A stretch of DNA of 52,809 nt, from positions 1 to 52,809 of the forward strand of contig NZ_FNCH01000031.1 in assembly GCF_900100705.1 (NCBI RefSeq). Direction: 5' to 3'. Origin of the DNA: Pedobacter terrae (GTDB lineage: Bacteria > Bacteroidota > Bacteroidia > Sphingobacteriales > Sphingobacteriaceae). Positions 31,919 through 41,511 of this stretch are shown here, one piece after another (position 1 is the first letter of the stretch; the number at the start of each line of letters is the position of its first letter). A model generated the notes under the pieces. The model saw only the letters and a list, made by a program, of their open reading frames with translations, had not been told where the DNA came from and ran no database searches. A program made the position numbers and the translations under genes.

Positions 31919-34837
31919 ATGAAGAGACTTTTACTGGCTATCTTATTTCTCTTAATTACTTATTCTACCCATGCACAGGTTTTATTGGGAATTCCGCAGG
32001 TGGTAAACTACAATAATGAGCAGTATAATGGCGGCATTCAGAACTGGGATGTAGAGCAGGATAAAAATGGTATCCTGTATTTTGGTAACAATGAAGGGCT
32101 GCTTACTTTTAACGGCCGCTATTGGAACCTGTTCAAATTACCCAACTTCACTTCGGTACGTTCGGTGGGGATCGATTCCAAAAACCGCATTTATGTAGGC
32201 GGGCAAGATGAGTTTGGTTATTTCTATCCGAATGCGCAGGGTGTTTTAAAATATACCTCGTTGTTAAACCTATTGCCCGAAAATATGCGGAAACTGGCCG
32301 ATATCTGGGGCGTCTCAGTCGTTCGTGATGAGGTGTTTTTTAGGTCGATACATGCTATTTTGCATTATAAAGATGGCGTAATTAAGAGTTATAAAACCAA
32401 TACCAACTGGATGTTTATGGGGACTGCAAAAGGCAAAATCTTTTCGCAGTCGTCTGATTCGGGCCTGATGGTTTACGATCATGGCATGTGGAAACCATTT
32501 TGCAAGGACAGTATCTTAAATCGATCAGGCATTACCGCTGTATTGCCTTACAATGGCGATACTTTATTGGTTTCCATGTTAAAAAAAGGATTGTTTTTGC
32601 TTATTAACCACCAACTAAAACCTTTAAGTAGCCGTTTAAACCAGGTTTTTTTAAACGAACGGATTTATTTCGCCATGCAGATCAGTGCAGATTTATACGG
32701 GGTGGCCACCACTTCTGGTGGGGTGTATATTATGAATAAAAAGGGCAATTTAGTGCAGAAATATAACTATCAGGAGGGCTTACAGAACAACAATGTACGG
32801 GGTATACTGCTGGATAAGGATAAAAACATGTGGCTGGCCCTCGATGATGGGATTGCCTATGTGGCCATTAATAGTGCAGTAAAAAGTATTTCTCCCGATC
32901 GGAATAAACAGATTACCAGTTACGCTTTCCGTAAATACGGACAATCAATTTATATGGGTACCTCTAACGGTTTGTACCAGGCCAAAATTAATTCGGCAAT
33001 GCCCGATTTAAGCTATTCTCCAGCTAATTTTGAAGAAGTAAAGAACAGTAAAGGGCAGGTATGGGGATTGGATGAAATTAATAACCAGCTGCTAATGGCA
33101 CATGAAGACGGAACCCTGCTGGTGAAAGATAATACCGCCACCCCACTGTATAGCTCAATTGGTACCTGGATGTACCAAACCATAGATAATGTTTATCCGA
33201 GCAAAGAGGTAATAGCAGGTACTTATGCCGGACTACAGGAACTCACTTACGATGGAAACCGTTTTAAAAATGGTGGTAAAATTGCCGGTATTAACGAAAC
33301 GCTGCGTTTTATAGTTGCCGATGATAATAATCCCGACCAGATTTGGGCTTCGCATCCTTATCATGGCGTATATAAAATAGAACTCCAGCCCGATCATAAA
33401 AGTATTCTCCGCACTACCTTATTTTCTGATCGGGATGGTTTACCAACAAAGCTTTATAATTACGTGTTTCATATTAAAAACAGGGTAGTTATTGCCACTA
33501 CAAGCGGAATTTTTGAATACCATGTTGCAAGCAAAAAGTTTGTCCGCTTTAAATTGTTCGGCTCAGCCCTTAACGGAATTCCTATTCAATACCTAAAAGA
33601 AGATAATGATGGTAATATCTGGTTTGTCACCAACAAAAAAGTGGGCGTTATCGATTTCCATAGGCCAAACGGGAAAACTCCCTTCAGTATTTTATACCTG
33701 CCCGAGCTGAATGGCAAAGTGGTTGGTGGTTTCGAATCGATATATGCACCCGATAATCAGAATATATTTATCGGAGCCAACAAAGGCGCTTATCATATCA
33801 ATTACAAAAAATACATTCAGAATATCACCCGGCCTAACGTAGTATTGGGCACCGTAAAATTAATGGGCAATAAAGATAGTGTGGTTTTTGGCGGCTATTT
33901 TGTACATAAGGGAAATATTCTACCTAAACAGGAGCTGAGTGAAATACCCGAGTATGTAAACAGCCTGAATTCGATCCATTTCGAATATGCCTCTACACTT
34001 TTTGAGCATGATAAGAACATTAAATTCAGTTATCAGCTTACAGGCTTTGATAGCGAATGGTCTGCATGGGGTACTAAAAGCGAAAAAGATTATACCAACT
34101 TACCCGCCGGAAAATATACGTTTAATGTAAAGGCAAGTACGGGTATCAATAACGAATCGGAGGTGGTCAGTTATACTTTTGTGGTACTGCCGGCCTGGTA
34201 CAATACCATTTGGATGCGGATTTTTTATCTCATCTTAATTGTGATGGTCTTGAGGTTAATGATCAGGTGGCAAAAAAGGAAACACATTAAAGAACAGGAA
34301 CGCATGAGTTACCTGCACCAGCTGGAGCTTGATCGAAATGAAAAAGAAATTGTGCGGCTGCAGAACGAAAAGCTCGAAGCTTATGTAAATTATAAAAACA
34401 AAGAACTTTCTACCATGACCATGCACCTGGTGCAACGTGGTAAGGTGCTGGCCAAAATAAAGGAAGTGATATCTGCTGTAATTAAAAACCACGACCTTAA
34501 CGAAAGTTCGCCAAGTTTCAGGCACCTGATCAGGCTGATTAAGGATGTAGAGAAAAAAGACCAGGAACTGGATCACATGAGTGTACACTTTAACCATGTA
34601 AATACCGAATTTTTTACCCGGCTAAAAGACCTTTATCCAGACCTTAGCCAGAATGATTTGAAGTTCTGTGCTTACCTTTCTATGAACCTTTCTTCAAAAG
34701 AAATGGCGCAACTTATGAATGTGACGATTAAAGCGATTGAAGTAGGCCGTTATCGCCTTCGGAAAAAACTTCAGCTAAAGCCGGAAACCAATTTGTACGA
34801 ATTCCTGATTGAAATAGCACGACAAAAAATGCTTTAA
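31919..34837 (+). CDS. Membrane-spanning sensor-regulator (propeller, Y_Y_Y, LuxR-type HTH)
   Basis: The 972-residue protein is a one-chain sensor and transcription factor. It has a signal peptide (about residues 1-20, ending THAQ). A two-component-type beta-propeller region follows (about 25-690) with repeats such as NGILYFGNNEGLLTF and GNIWFVTNKKVGVIDF. The Y_Y_Y domain spans about 690-757, one transmembrane helix about 765-785, and a coiled coil about 790-860. The C-terminal LuxR-type helix-turn-helix lies at about 905-968 (LSSKEMAQLMNVTIKAIEVG). There is no histidine kinase or receiver domain, unlike hybrid two-component PUL regulators. Its position directly before SusC implies control of this PUL. 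A glucan oligosaccharide as ligand is inference. Confidence 0.85.
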   Translation: MKRLLLAILFLLITYSTHAQVLLGIPQVVNYNNEQYNGGIQNWDVEQDKNGILYFGNNEGLLTFNGRYWNLFKLPNFTSVRSVGIDSKNRIYVGGQDEFGYFYPNAQGVLKYTSLLNLLPENMRKLADIWGVSVVRDEVFFRSIHAILHYKDGVIKSYKTNTNWMFMGTAKGKIFSQSSDSGLMVYDHGMWKPFCKDSILNRSGITAVLPYNGDTLLVSMLKKGLFLLINHQLKPLSSRLNQVFLNERIYFAMQISADLYGVATTSGGVYIMNKKGNLVQKYNYQEGLQNNNVRGILLDKDKNMWLALDDGIAYVAINSAVKSISPDRNKQITSYAFRKYGQSIYMGTSNGLYQAKINSAMPDLSYSPANFEEVKNSKGQVWGLDEINNQLLMAHEDGTLLVKDNTATPLYSSIGTWMYQTIDNVYPSKEVIAGTYAGLQELTYDGNRFKNGGKIAGINETLRFIVADDNNPDQIWASHPYHGVYKIELQPDHKSILRTTLFSDRDGLPTKLYNYVFHIKNRVVIATTSGIFEYHVASKKFVRFKLFGSALNGIPIQYLKEDNDGNIWFVTNKKVGVIDFHRPNGKTPFSILYLPELNGKVVGGFESIYAPDNQNIFIGANKGAYHINYKKYIQNITRPNVVLGTVKLMGNKDSVVFGGYFVHKGNILPKQELSEIPEYVNSLNSIHFEYASTLFEHDKNIKFSYQLTGFDSEWSAWGTKSEKDYTNLPAGKYTFNVKASTGINNESEVVSYTFVVLPAWYNTIWMRIFYLILIVMVLRLMIRWQKRKHIKEQERMSYLHQLELDRNEKEIVRLQNEKLEAYVNYKNKELSTMTMHLVQRGKVLAKIKEVISAVIKNHDLNESSPSFRHLIRLIKDVEKKDQELDHMSVHFNHVNTEFFTRLKDLYPDLSQNDLKFCAYLSMNLSSKEMAQLMNVTIKAIEVGRYRLRKKLQLKPETNLYEFLIEIARQKML

Positions 34838-34841
34838 ACGC

Positions 34842-34871
34842 ATGTTTTTGTTACAAAAGCATTTATTTTTA
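34842..34871 (+). terminator. Likely terminator of the PUL regulator gene
   Basis: ATGTTTTTGT pairs with ACAAAAGCAT (one G-T pair) in a tight loop, five bases after the stop, followed by a T-rich run (TTATTTTT). A second small GCCC/GGGC hairpin lies at 34954-34967. Confidence 0.5.
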
Positions 34872-35020
34872 GTTTAAATGTTTAAATGGCTGTAATATAG
34901 GTTTTTATATTGCTTCTGTAGGGCTTATGTAGGCCTGCTTTCTCCTTTATTTAGCCCTTTTTAGGGCCGCTGTATGGTTGGTGTAGTAGTCATAAATTCT
35001 GCTATTGCCCAACCCGTGTA

Positions 35021-35028
35021 TAGATTTG
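35021..35028 (+). promoter_or_regulatory. -7 element of the SusC gene
   Basis: TAGATTTG matches TAnnTTTG. Transcription would begin near 35033, close to the first in-frame ATG. A leader of about 66 bases before the ATG at 35099 is therefore more sensible than a start at 35033. The -33 box is weak. Confidence 0.5.
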
Positions 35029-35098
35029 ATTCATGAAACAGCAACCAGTAAGACTGTATCATGAGCTAACCAAATTCATTAACTTAAAAGTAATTTCT

Positions 35099-38000
35099 AT
35101 GAGAAGAAGATTTACATTCGTATTCTTCGTTTACTGTATCTTGGCATTCCCGCTGGCCTTATTGGCACAAGACATTCCCGTTACAGGAAAAGTAACAGAA
35201 CAAAATGGTAGTCCGTTGCCGGGTGTAACCGTTCGGCTGGAAGGCACAACCAAAGCTGCATCTACTGATGCCAATGGTGTTTTCAGTATTCAGGCGCCTG
35301 TTGGTGGAAAACTAAACATCAGTTTAATCGGTATGACTACACAAACGGTAACCGTTCCGGCTGGTGGCCGTATTAATGTATCGCTATCTGCCAACTCCAA
35401 AGATTTAACAGAGGTAGTGGTTGTGGGTTACGGTACACAGAAAAAAGCACTCGTAACCGGGTCTATCTCTAGCGTTAAGGCAAAAGATCTGGAATCGATG
35501 CCAATTAACAGAGTAGAACAAGCCTTACAAGGAAGAACATCTGGTTTAACAATTGCCAGTGGTAACGGACAACCTGGATCTGCTTCAACAGTAAGGGTAA
35601 GGGGTTTTACGTCTTTTGCATCTTCAGGTAATAACGATCCGCTTTGGGTAGTGGATGGTGTAATTGTAGATAATGGCGGTATTGGTTATCTAAACCAATC
35701 AGATATAGAATCTATTGAGGTTTTAAAAGATGCAGCTTCGCAAGCCATTTATGGTGCCAGAGCGGCAAACGGTGTAATTATCGTGTCTACCAAAAAAGGT
35801 AGAGAAGGAAGATTATCTATTAATTACAATGGATTTTATGGTACACAGGCACCGGCTAAAAAGTTGAAACTGTTAAATGCCACTGAATATGCTACCATCA
35901 GGAATGAAGCGTATGCTAATAGCTACAATGCTGCAACCGATGGCACCTTTACGCCTCCGTATGCAAATCCATCTGCTTATGGAGAAGGTACTGACTGGCA
36001 ATCTGTTGTTTTTAATGATGATGCCCGCAGACAGACCCATGAGTTTAGCGTTTCAGGCGGAACCAACAAATCTACCTTTTATACTTCCTTTGGATATATC
36101 GATCAGGATGGTATTGTATCTACACCTATTTCTAGTTTTAACCGTGCTAACATCCGTCTTAACTCTACATTTAAACCTGCCAAATGGATTACCTTCGGCG
36201 AGAATTTAGGTTATAGCCATTCGGTTAATAAGTCGTTAGGTAATACCAATAGCGAATTTGGTGGTCCGCTAAGTTCGGCCATTCATTTAGATCCCATAAC
36301 TCCGGTTATTCAAACAGATCCAAACATCATTAATAAATCTCCTTATACCATTGCCAATATTATAAGAGACCCTGCAACAGGATTTCCTTATGGTATATCT
36401 GGCCCTGTTGGTCAGGAAATGAGTAATCCTTTAGCCTATAATCAAACCAGATTAGGTAATTATGGCTGGGATCATAACATTGTTGGTAATGCTTTCTTAG
36501 AGATTGAACCTATCGAAAATTTAAAATTCAGGTCATCGCTGGGCACTAAACTTGCTTTTTATGGTTCAGAATCTTATACCCCGCTATACTGGTTAAGTCC
36601 AGCTAATACGAATTCGAAGACGAACTTCTATCGCGAGATGAACATGACCCTGAATTACAACTGGGAGAATACCATTAGCTATTCTAAAAGTTTTGGTAAA
36701 CACCATGCGTACGCTATTTTCGGTCAGGGTTATTATATGGACAACAATAACCGTGGTTTAAACGTAAGGTTTAATAACATCATTGCTCAGGATTTTTATC
36801 AGGCGAATTTAAACTATAAGCCGGCAACTGCCGATATTCAGGGTGATGGTAGTGATGCTACCTTGCACGTTGTTAACTCTTTATTTACCCGTGTAACTTA
36901 TGATTACGATGAAAAATATCTATTTACGGGTATTATCCGTCGTGATGGTTCTTCACGTTTCGGTACCAACAACCGCTTTGGTTATTTCCCTTCAGCATCA
37001 GTAGGCTGGGTGCCTTCAAAAGAAGCTTTCTGGAAAGAAAATAAGATGGTTAACTTCTTAAAATTACGTGGTAGTTATGGTATTACCGGAAATGACGCCA
37101 TTGGCGATTTCAGTTACATATCATTAGTAAATAGCGGACGTAACTATACTTTTGGTACTACCGATGTAAGTACTATTGGATGGAGTCCGGCTGCTTTATC
37201 AAATCCTAATCTGAAATGGGAAGAAACCCACCAGACAGATATCGGTTTAGATGCCACCTTATTTAATGATTTTAGCCTGAGCGCTTCTTACTTCAAAAAG
37301 AAAACCATTGGCGTATTGCAAACCCCATCAATTCCACTTTATTTGGGAGCAGCAGGTGGTGCGGCAGAAAATGTTGGCGATATGCAGAATACTGGTATAG
37401 AATTCGAATTGGGTTATCGGAAAAAAATCGGAGAACTTAATTTAGGGATTAATGCCAATATCTCTACCTTGAAAAATAAGGTAACCAAGTTATTGCCTGG
37501 AAGAGAATTTATTGAAGATAACGCACAAAGCTTCCAGGGGATGGGCAACTTTACCCGCACCGGACTCGGGCGTGCATTTAATGAATTTTATGGGTATGAA
37601 GCGCTTGGCCTTTTCCAATCACAAGCAGAGGTTAACGCTTACAGAGGTCCGGGTGGTACCATATTGCAACCAAATGCAAAACCAGGCGATGTTAAATTTG
37701 CTAACCTGGATGGAAATGAAACCATAAATGGTAGCGATCGTACTTATTTAGGTAGTCCACTTCCAAAATATACCTACGGTATTACCATTAACCTGGCTTA
37801 TAAAAACTTTGATTTTGTTGCCTTCGGAAATGGTGTTGGTGGAAACATGATTTTCCAGGGATTAAGACGTTTAGATGTAACTTACGGAAACTGGCAACAA
37901 TCAATTCTGGACAGGTGGACACCAACCAATACTTCAACCGATATTCCTCGCGTTGCAGACAAAGATCTGAATGGAAACTATACTAAATTCTCTAAAAATT

Positions 38001-38242
38001 ATTTAGAAAAAGGTGATTACTTCCGTTTAAAAACCCTTCAGGTAGGTTATAATCTTCCGAACGATGTGATTAAAAAAATTGGCGCACAAAAAGTTAGGGT
38101 ATATCTAATGAGTGAAAACCTGTGGACCATTACAAAATATACAGGTTACGACCCTGAAATCGGTGGAACTGTATTGGGCGTAGATCGTGGCGTTTATCCG
38201 CAGGCACGTTCGTTTATGGTAGGTTTAAATGTTGGATTCTAA
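35099..38242 (+). CDS. SusC-like TonB-linked outer-membrane transporter
   Basis: Starting at MRRRFTFVFF (35099), the 1047-residue protein has a signal peptide ending LLAQ. A CarboxypepD-like domain follows (ITGK-type fold, about 25-105 in this numbering). Next come a TonB-box-like EVVVVGYGTQKKALVTG, a plug with GRTSGLTI...VRVRGFTSF...VDGV, and the C-terminal barrel ending in GLNVGF. SusC pairs with SusD to import oligosaccharides across the outer membrane. The SusD gene follows 12 bases later. The frame also has an ATG at 35033, which would add 22 residues ahead of the signal peptide. Substrate is predicted from the enzymes downstream to be a beta-glucan. Confidence 0.93.
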   Translation: MRRRFTFVFFVYCILAFPLALLAQDIPVTGKVTEQNGSPLPGVTVRLEGTTKAASTDANGVFSIQAPVGGKLNISLIGMTTQTVTVPAGGRINVSLSANSKDLTEVVVVGYGTQKKALVTGSISSVKAKDLESMPINRVEQALQGRTSGLTIASGNGQPGSASTVRVRGFTSFASSGNNDPLWVVDGVIVDNGGIGYLNQSDIESIEVLKDAASQAIYGARAANGVIIVSTKKGREGRLSINYNGFYGTQAPAKKLKLLNATEYATIRNEAYANSYNAATDGTFTPPYANPSAYGEGTDWQSVVFNDDARRQTHEFSVSGGTNKSTFYTSFGYIDQDGIVSTPISSFNRANIRLNSTFKPAKWITFGENLGYSHSVNKSLGNTNSEFGGPLSSAIHLDPITPVIQTDPNIINKSPYTIANIIRDPATGFPYGISGPVGQEMSNPLAYNQTRLGNYGWDHNIVGNAFLEIEPIENLKFRSSLGTKLAFYGSESYTPLYWLSPANTNSKTNFYREMNMTLNYNWENTISYSKSFGKHHAYAIFGQGYYMDNNNRGLNVRFNNIIAQDFYQANLNYKPATADIQGDGSDATLHVVNSLFTRVTYDYDEKYLFTGIIRRDGSSRFGTNNRFGYFPSASVGWVPSKEAFWKENKMVNFLKLRGSYGITGNDAIGDFSYISLVNSGRNYTFGTTDVSTIGWSPAALSNPNLKWEETHQTDIGLDATLFNDFSLSASYFKKKTIGVLQTPSIPLYLGAAGGAAENVGDMQNTGIEFELGYRKKIGELNLGINANISTLKNKVTKLLPGREFIEDNAQSFQGMGNFTRTGLGRAFNEFYGYEALGLFQSQAEVNAYRGPGGTILQPNAKPGDVKFANLDGNETINGSDRTYLGSPLPKYTYGITINLAYKNFDFVAFGNGVGGNMIFQGLRRLDVTYGNWQQSILDRWTPTNTSTDIPRVADKDLNGNYTKFSKNYLEKGDYFRLKTLQVGYNLPNDVIKKIGAQKVRVYLMSENLWTITKYTGYDPEIGGTVLGVDRGVYPQARSFMVGLNVGF

Positions 38243-38254
38243 AAAAAATTAAAA

Positions 38255-39781
38255 ATGAAAAAGAATATTTTAGCTATTGCAGCCCTTTTAACCGCTTCTC
38301 AGCTTATCGTTTCTTGTCAAAAACAGCTGGAGGTAAATCCACGCGAACGCATATTGGAGACAAACTATTATCAAAATCAGCAACAGGCATTTACGGGGTT
38401 GGTAGCGGTTTATGATCAATTGGGTAACCAATCCAGCGGTTACCTTACTAAACTTAATTTATTCTGCTCTGCATCAGATGATCATTATGCTGGTGCCGAT
38501 TCTCCATCAGATTTGGGAGATATGCAGGCCATGAATAATTATACCGTGAACTCTTTATCGGGTGCGCCAAGTTATTTATGGAGTAAAGGCTTTACTGGTG
38601 TTTATCGTGCAAATGTGCTATTGAAAAAAATAGAAGGCATTAACATGGATGCTTCAACCAAGGCAAGGTATATTGCTGAAGCTAAAGCATTGCGGGCTAT
38701 ATTTTATTTTGATTTGTTACGCATTTTTAAAAATATACCGTTAATCCTGGCACCGATAGAGCCTGCTGGTATGTTCGATGTTACGCAGGTTGCTCCGGCA
38801 GATGTATACAAACAGATAGAACAGGATTTAAAAGAATCATTATCTGCTCTTCCGGTAACGATCCCTACTGCAGATGCAGGACGCTTAAATCAAGGTGCAG
38901 CACATGCGGTTTTAGGTAAGGTTTATTTATGGCAGGAAAAATGGGCGCTGGCAGCAGCAGAGTTCGCCGCGGTGAATGGAACAGCACCTGGAGCAAGTAC
39001 CTATGGCTATAAATTATTGCCAAAATTTGCCGATTTATGGAACTGGAAAAATAAATTCAATTCAGAGTCTGTTTTAGAACTGAGTTACAATACCACCTCT
39101 AACATGGGCTGGAGTAATGTTGGCAGCCGTGAAGGTAATGTGATGGGTATTTTGGTAGGGCCACGTAATTATGTGCCTGTAATTGCTGCACAAGCACCAG
39201 ATTATGTGTCGGGTTGGAGTGTGATGCCAATAACAAAAGAATTATTTGATTTAATCCATTACGATCCACGTAACAAACCTACGGTTGCCAATTTAGATAG
39301 TTTGGAAAAAGCAGGTATTGTAACCTATAAACATGCTAATGATAATACCGGATATTTTGTTGAAAAATATGCGGGCAGGGTTTCTACCAAAGCTGCTGTT
39401 GGCCAGCTGGAATTAAACTTTGGTCAGAATATGTATGAAATCCGTTTAGCTGATACCTATTTGATGGAAGCCGAAGCCTTGTTAAGAAGCGGTGCTGCTG
39501 TTGGTGCAGGTTCCAGAGCATATATTTTCTTTAATGCTGTAAGAGCCCGCGTAGGATTAAATCCTGTTGAGGTAACTATGGATAATATCATGAAAGAAAG
39601 ACGCCTGGAACTGGTAGCCGAAGGGCAAAGATGGTTTGATTTGGTGAGATGGGGACTTGCGCCTACTAAACTGGCTTTTAAAGGATTTCAGGCCAATAAA
39701 AATGAAACCTTGCCTATCCCGCAAGCGGAGTTAAACAATACTAAAATTCTCCAAAGTAAAGAATGGGGTGGCACTAAATAA
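38255..39781 (+). CDS. SusD/RagB-family nutrient-binding lipoprotein
   Basis: The 508-residue surface lipoprotein has a lipobox ending LIVS-Cys21. The SusD fold is shown by an N-terminal tetratricopeptide-like helical region (LWSKGFTGVYRANVLLKKIE, ARYIAEAKALRAIFYFDLLR). The C-terminal RagB/SusD signature follows (IMKERRLELVAEGQRWFDLV, RWGL). SusD binds the glycan and closes over the SusC channel. It lies 12 bases after SusC, so the two are one operon. Binding-site aromatic residues cannot be assigned without a structure. It is followed by a repeat region and a terminator-like hairpin before the glycosidases. Confidence 0.94.
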   Translation: MKKNILAIAALLTASQLIVSCQKQLEVNPRERILETNYYQNQQQAFTGLVAVYDQLGNQSSGYLTKLNLFCSASDDHYAGADSPSDLGDMQAMNNYTVNSLSGAPSYLWSKGFTGVYRANVLLKKIEGINMDASTKARYIAEAKALRAIFYFDLLRIFKNIPLILAPIEPAGMFDVTQVAPADVYKQIEQDLKESLSALPVTIPTADAGRLNQGAAHAVLGKVYLWQEKWALAAAEFAAVNGTAPGASTYGYKLLPKFADLWNWKNKFNSESVLELSYNTTSNMGWSNVGSREGNVMGILVGPRNYVPVIAAQAPDYVSGWSVMPITKELFDLIHYDPRNKPTVANLDSLEKAGIVTYKHANDNTGYFVEKYAGRVSTKAAVGQLELNFGQNMYEIRLADTYLMEAEALLRSGAAVGAGSRAYIFFNAVRARVGLNPVEVTMDNIMKERRLELVAEGQRWFDLVRWGLAPTKLAFKGFQANKNETLPIPQAELNNTKILQSKEWGGTK

Positions 39782-39861
39782 TTGTTCATCATCTTAAAAA
39801 ACTGAGTTCGATTAGTAATATTGCCTCTAGGTTGCTCATATCGGCTTTTTGATTAAGCGGC

Positions 39862-39956
39862 CGTCACCCTGAACCGAGCCTTGGCAAGCTCACCGAAGGT
39901 AATTTATTTCAGGGTCTTTCCTGCTAAAAAGATGCTGAAACAAGTTCAGCATGACG
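39862..39956. repeat. Paired GTCAT-CTGAAC repeat
   Basis: Head CGTCACCCTGAACCGAGCC leads to TTTCAGGGTCTTTC, and the inverted tail is GATGCTGAAACAAGTTCAGC plus ATGACG. The two halves are mirror-like, as in 51736-51826. Confidence 0.75.
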
Positions 39957-40042
39957 AATCGGTCAGGGATGGGTCGTTTATAAGACGGTATTTTAATTAA
40001 ATAATTACCTAGTTCAGGTTATACGTTTAAAGTTTAATTGTT

Positions 40043-40077
40043 ACAGGGAGAGAGCGAAGTCTTTCTTCCTGTTTTTT
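40043..40077 (+). terminator. Terminator or attenuator before GH30
   Basis: A 12-bp stem (ACAGGGAGAGAG with CTTTCTTCCTGT, including two G-T pairs) has a six-base loop and a run of six T. It is the best plus-strand terminator in the right half. It lies 20 bases before the GH30 start, so it would end most SusCD transcripts or act as a regulated attenuator. Confidence 0.75.
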
Positions 40078-40096
40078 ATCTGATTATTTCCCTTAT

Positions 40097-41494
40097 ATGC
40101 TAGTTACCAAGTCCATTGGACTCTTAATGGGTTGTGCTTTTACTTTTTCGCTTATGGCACAAAGCGAGCCACAGGTATGGCTAACCAAAGCCGATCGTAC
40201 AGCCCTTTTTACCCGTCAGACTACAGGTTTAAGACTGTCTACAGCCAAAAACAAACAACCTGTAATTGTAATCAACGATAAAAAAACTTTTCAAAGCATA
40301 GATGGTTTTGGCTACGCTTTAACAGGGGGTAGTGCGCAGCATATTGTAAAAATGTCGGCGCCTGCAAGGGCCGCTTTGCTTAACGAACTTTTTGCAACCA
40401 ACGGTAATCATATTGGTGTAAGTTACATCCGGTTGAGCATTGGTGCGTCTGATTTAAATGAAAAAGTATTTTCTTACAACGATCTTCCAGAAGGGCAAAC
40501 CGATTTGGAACAAGCTAAATTTGATTTAGGCCCTGATCAGGCAGATGTTATTCCGGTAATGAAGGAAATCCTGGCCATTAACCCTAAAATTAAAATTATG
40601 GGCTCGCCATGGTCTCCTCCCTTATGGATGAAAACAACATATGATGCCCGCGGAGGGATGCTCAAACCTGAATACTATGCAGCTTACGCCAAATATTTTG
40701 TGCGTTATGTACAGGAAATGAAAAAGGAGGGGATCCCTATTGATGCCATCACGGTACAAAACGAACCTTTACATCCGGGGAATAACCCGAGTTTGTTTAT
40801 GGCAGCACCCGATCAGGCACTATTTGTAAAGCAGTTTCTAGGCCCCGCTTTTGCAAAAGACCATATTAAAACCAAAATTATTAGTTACGATCACAATGCC
40901 GATCGGCCCGATTATCCGATCAGTATTTTGGATGATCAGGAAGCCAAAAAATATATTGATGGGTCTGCTTTTCACCTGTACGGTGGAAAGATTGAAGCGT
41001 TAACCGATGTACATAACGCCCATCCCGATAAAAATATTTATTTCTCTGAGCAAATGGTGGTAGAACAACCTGATGCCACGACCATTAATATCATTAATCC
41101 GGTATCGCGTTTAATTATCGGCGCCACACGTAACTGGGCCAGAAATGTATTGGAGTGGAACCTTGCTGCAGATCCGGAAAATAAACCTTATACCGATAGG
41201 GGTGGTTGCTCCATGTGCCAGGGAGCAGTTACCATTAACGGCAATGATTATAGCCGCAACCTGGCTTACTTTTCCATTGCCCATGCCGCTAAGTTTGTAA
41301 GGCCGGGCGCTGTACGGATTGCTTCTAACGAGCCAGATGGTTTAGCCAATGTTGCATTTAAAACGCCAGCAGGGAAATATGTACTTATTGTGGCCAATAC
41401 CGGTAAAGCAACTGCAGCATTTAACATTAGCCTAAAGGGTAAAACCTATGCTGCGGCGCTTGATAAGGGTGCTGTAGCCACCTATATCTGGTAA
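40097..41494 (+). CDS. Glycoside hydrolase family 30 (beta-glucanase-like)
   Basis: The 465-residue secreted enzyme has a signal peptide ending LMAQ and the GH30 (beta/alpha)8 barrel followed by a beta-sandwich. DGFGYALTGGSA, GVSYIRLSIGASDL and MGSPWSPPLWMKT are typical early barrel motifs. The acid/base is Glu223 in VQNEP and the nucleophile is Glu318 in YFSEQMV. The closing domain ends in VATYIW. GH30 members cleave glucosylceramide, beta-1,6-glucan or xylan. The companion GH5 and the SusCD context suggest endo-beta-1,6-glucanase or related beta-glucanase activity. It is 17 bases from the next gene. Confidence 0.88.
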   Translation: MLVTKSIGLLMGCAFTFSLMAQSEPQVWLTKADRTALFTRQTTGLRLSTAKNKQPVIVINDKKTFQSIDGFGYALTGGSAQHIVKMSAPARAALLNELFATNGNHIGVSYIRLSIGASDLNEKVFSYNDLPEGQTDLEQAKFDLGPDQADVIPVMKEILAINPKIKIMGSPWSPPLWMKTTYDARGGMLKPEYYAAYAKYFVRYVQEMKKEGIPIDAITVQNEPLHPGNNPSLFMAAPDQALFVKQFLGPAFAKDHIKTKIISYDHNADRPDYPISILDDQEAKKYIDGSAFHLYGGKIEALTDVHNAHPDKNIYFSEQMVVEQPDATTINIINPVSRLIIGATRNWARNVLEWNLAADPENKPYTDRGGCSMCQGAVTINGNDYSRNLAYFSIAHAAKFVRPGAVRIASNEPDGLANVAFKTPAGKYVLIVANTGKATAAFNISLKGKTYAAALDKGAVATYIW

Positions 41495-41511
41495 CTTTCA
41501 ATCATTTAACT

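Larger units (their letters stand above)
39782..40096. other. Spacer between SusD and GH30 with repeats and a hairpin
   Basis: It holds a GTCACCCTGAACC...GTTCAGCATGACG repeat (39862-39956) and a strong intrinsic-terminator hairpin (40043-40077) only about 20 bases before the GH30 ATG. I see no promoter between the hairpin and the ATG. Confidence 0.7.

Noticed and set aside
35033..35098. Upstream ATG as start of the SusC gene.
   Set aside because: It would put 22 charged residues in front of a clear signal peptide and coincides with the predicted transcription start; 35099 fits better, although the longer form cannot be fully excluded.
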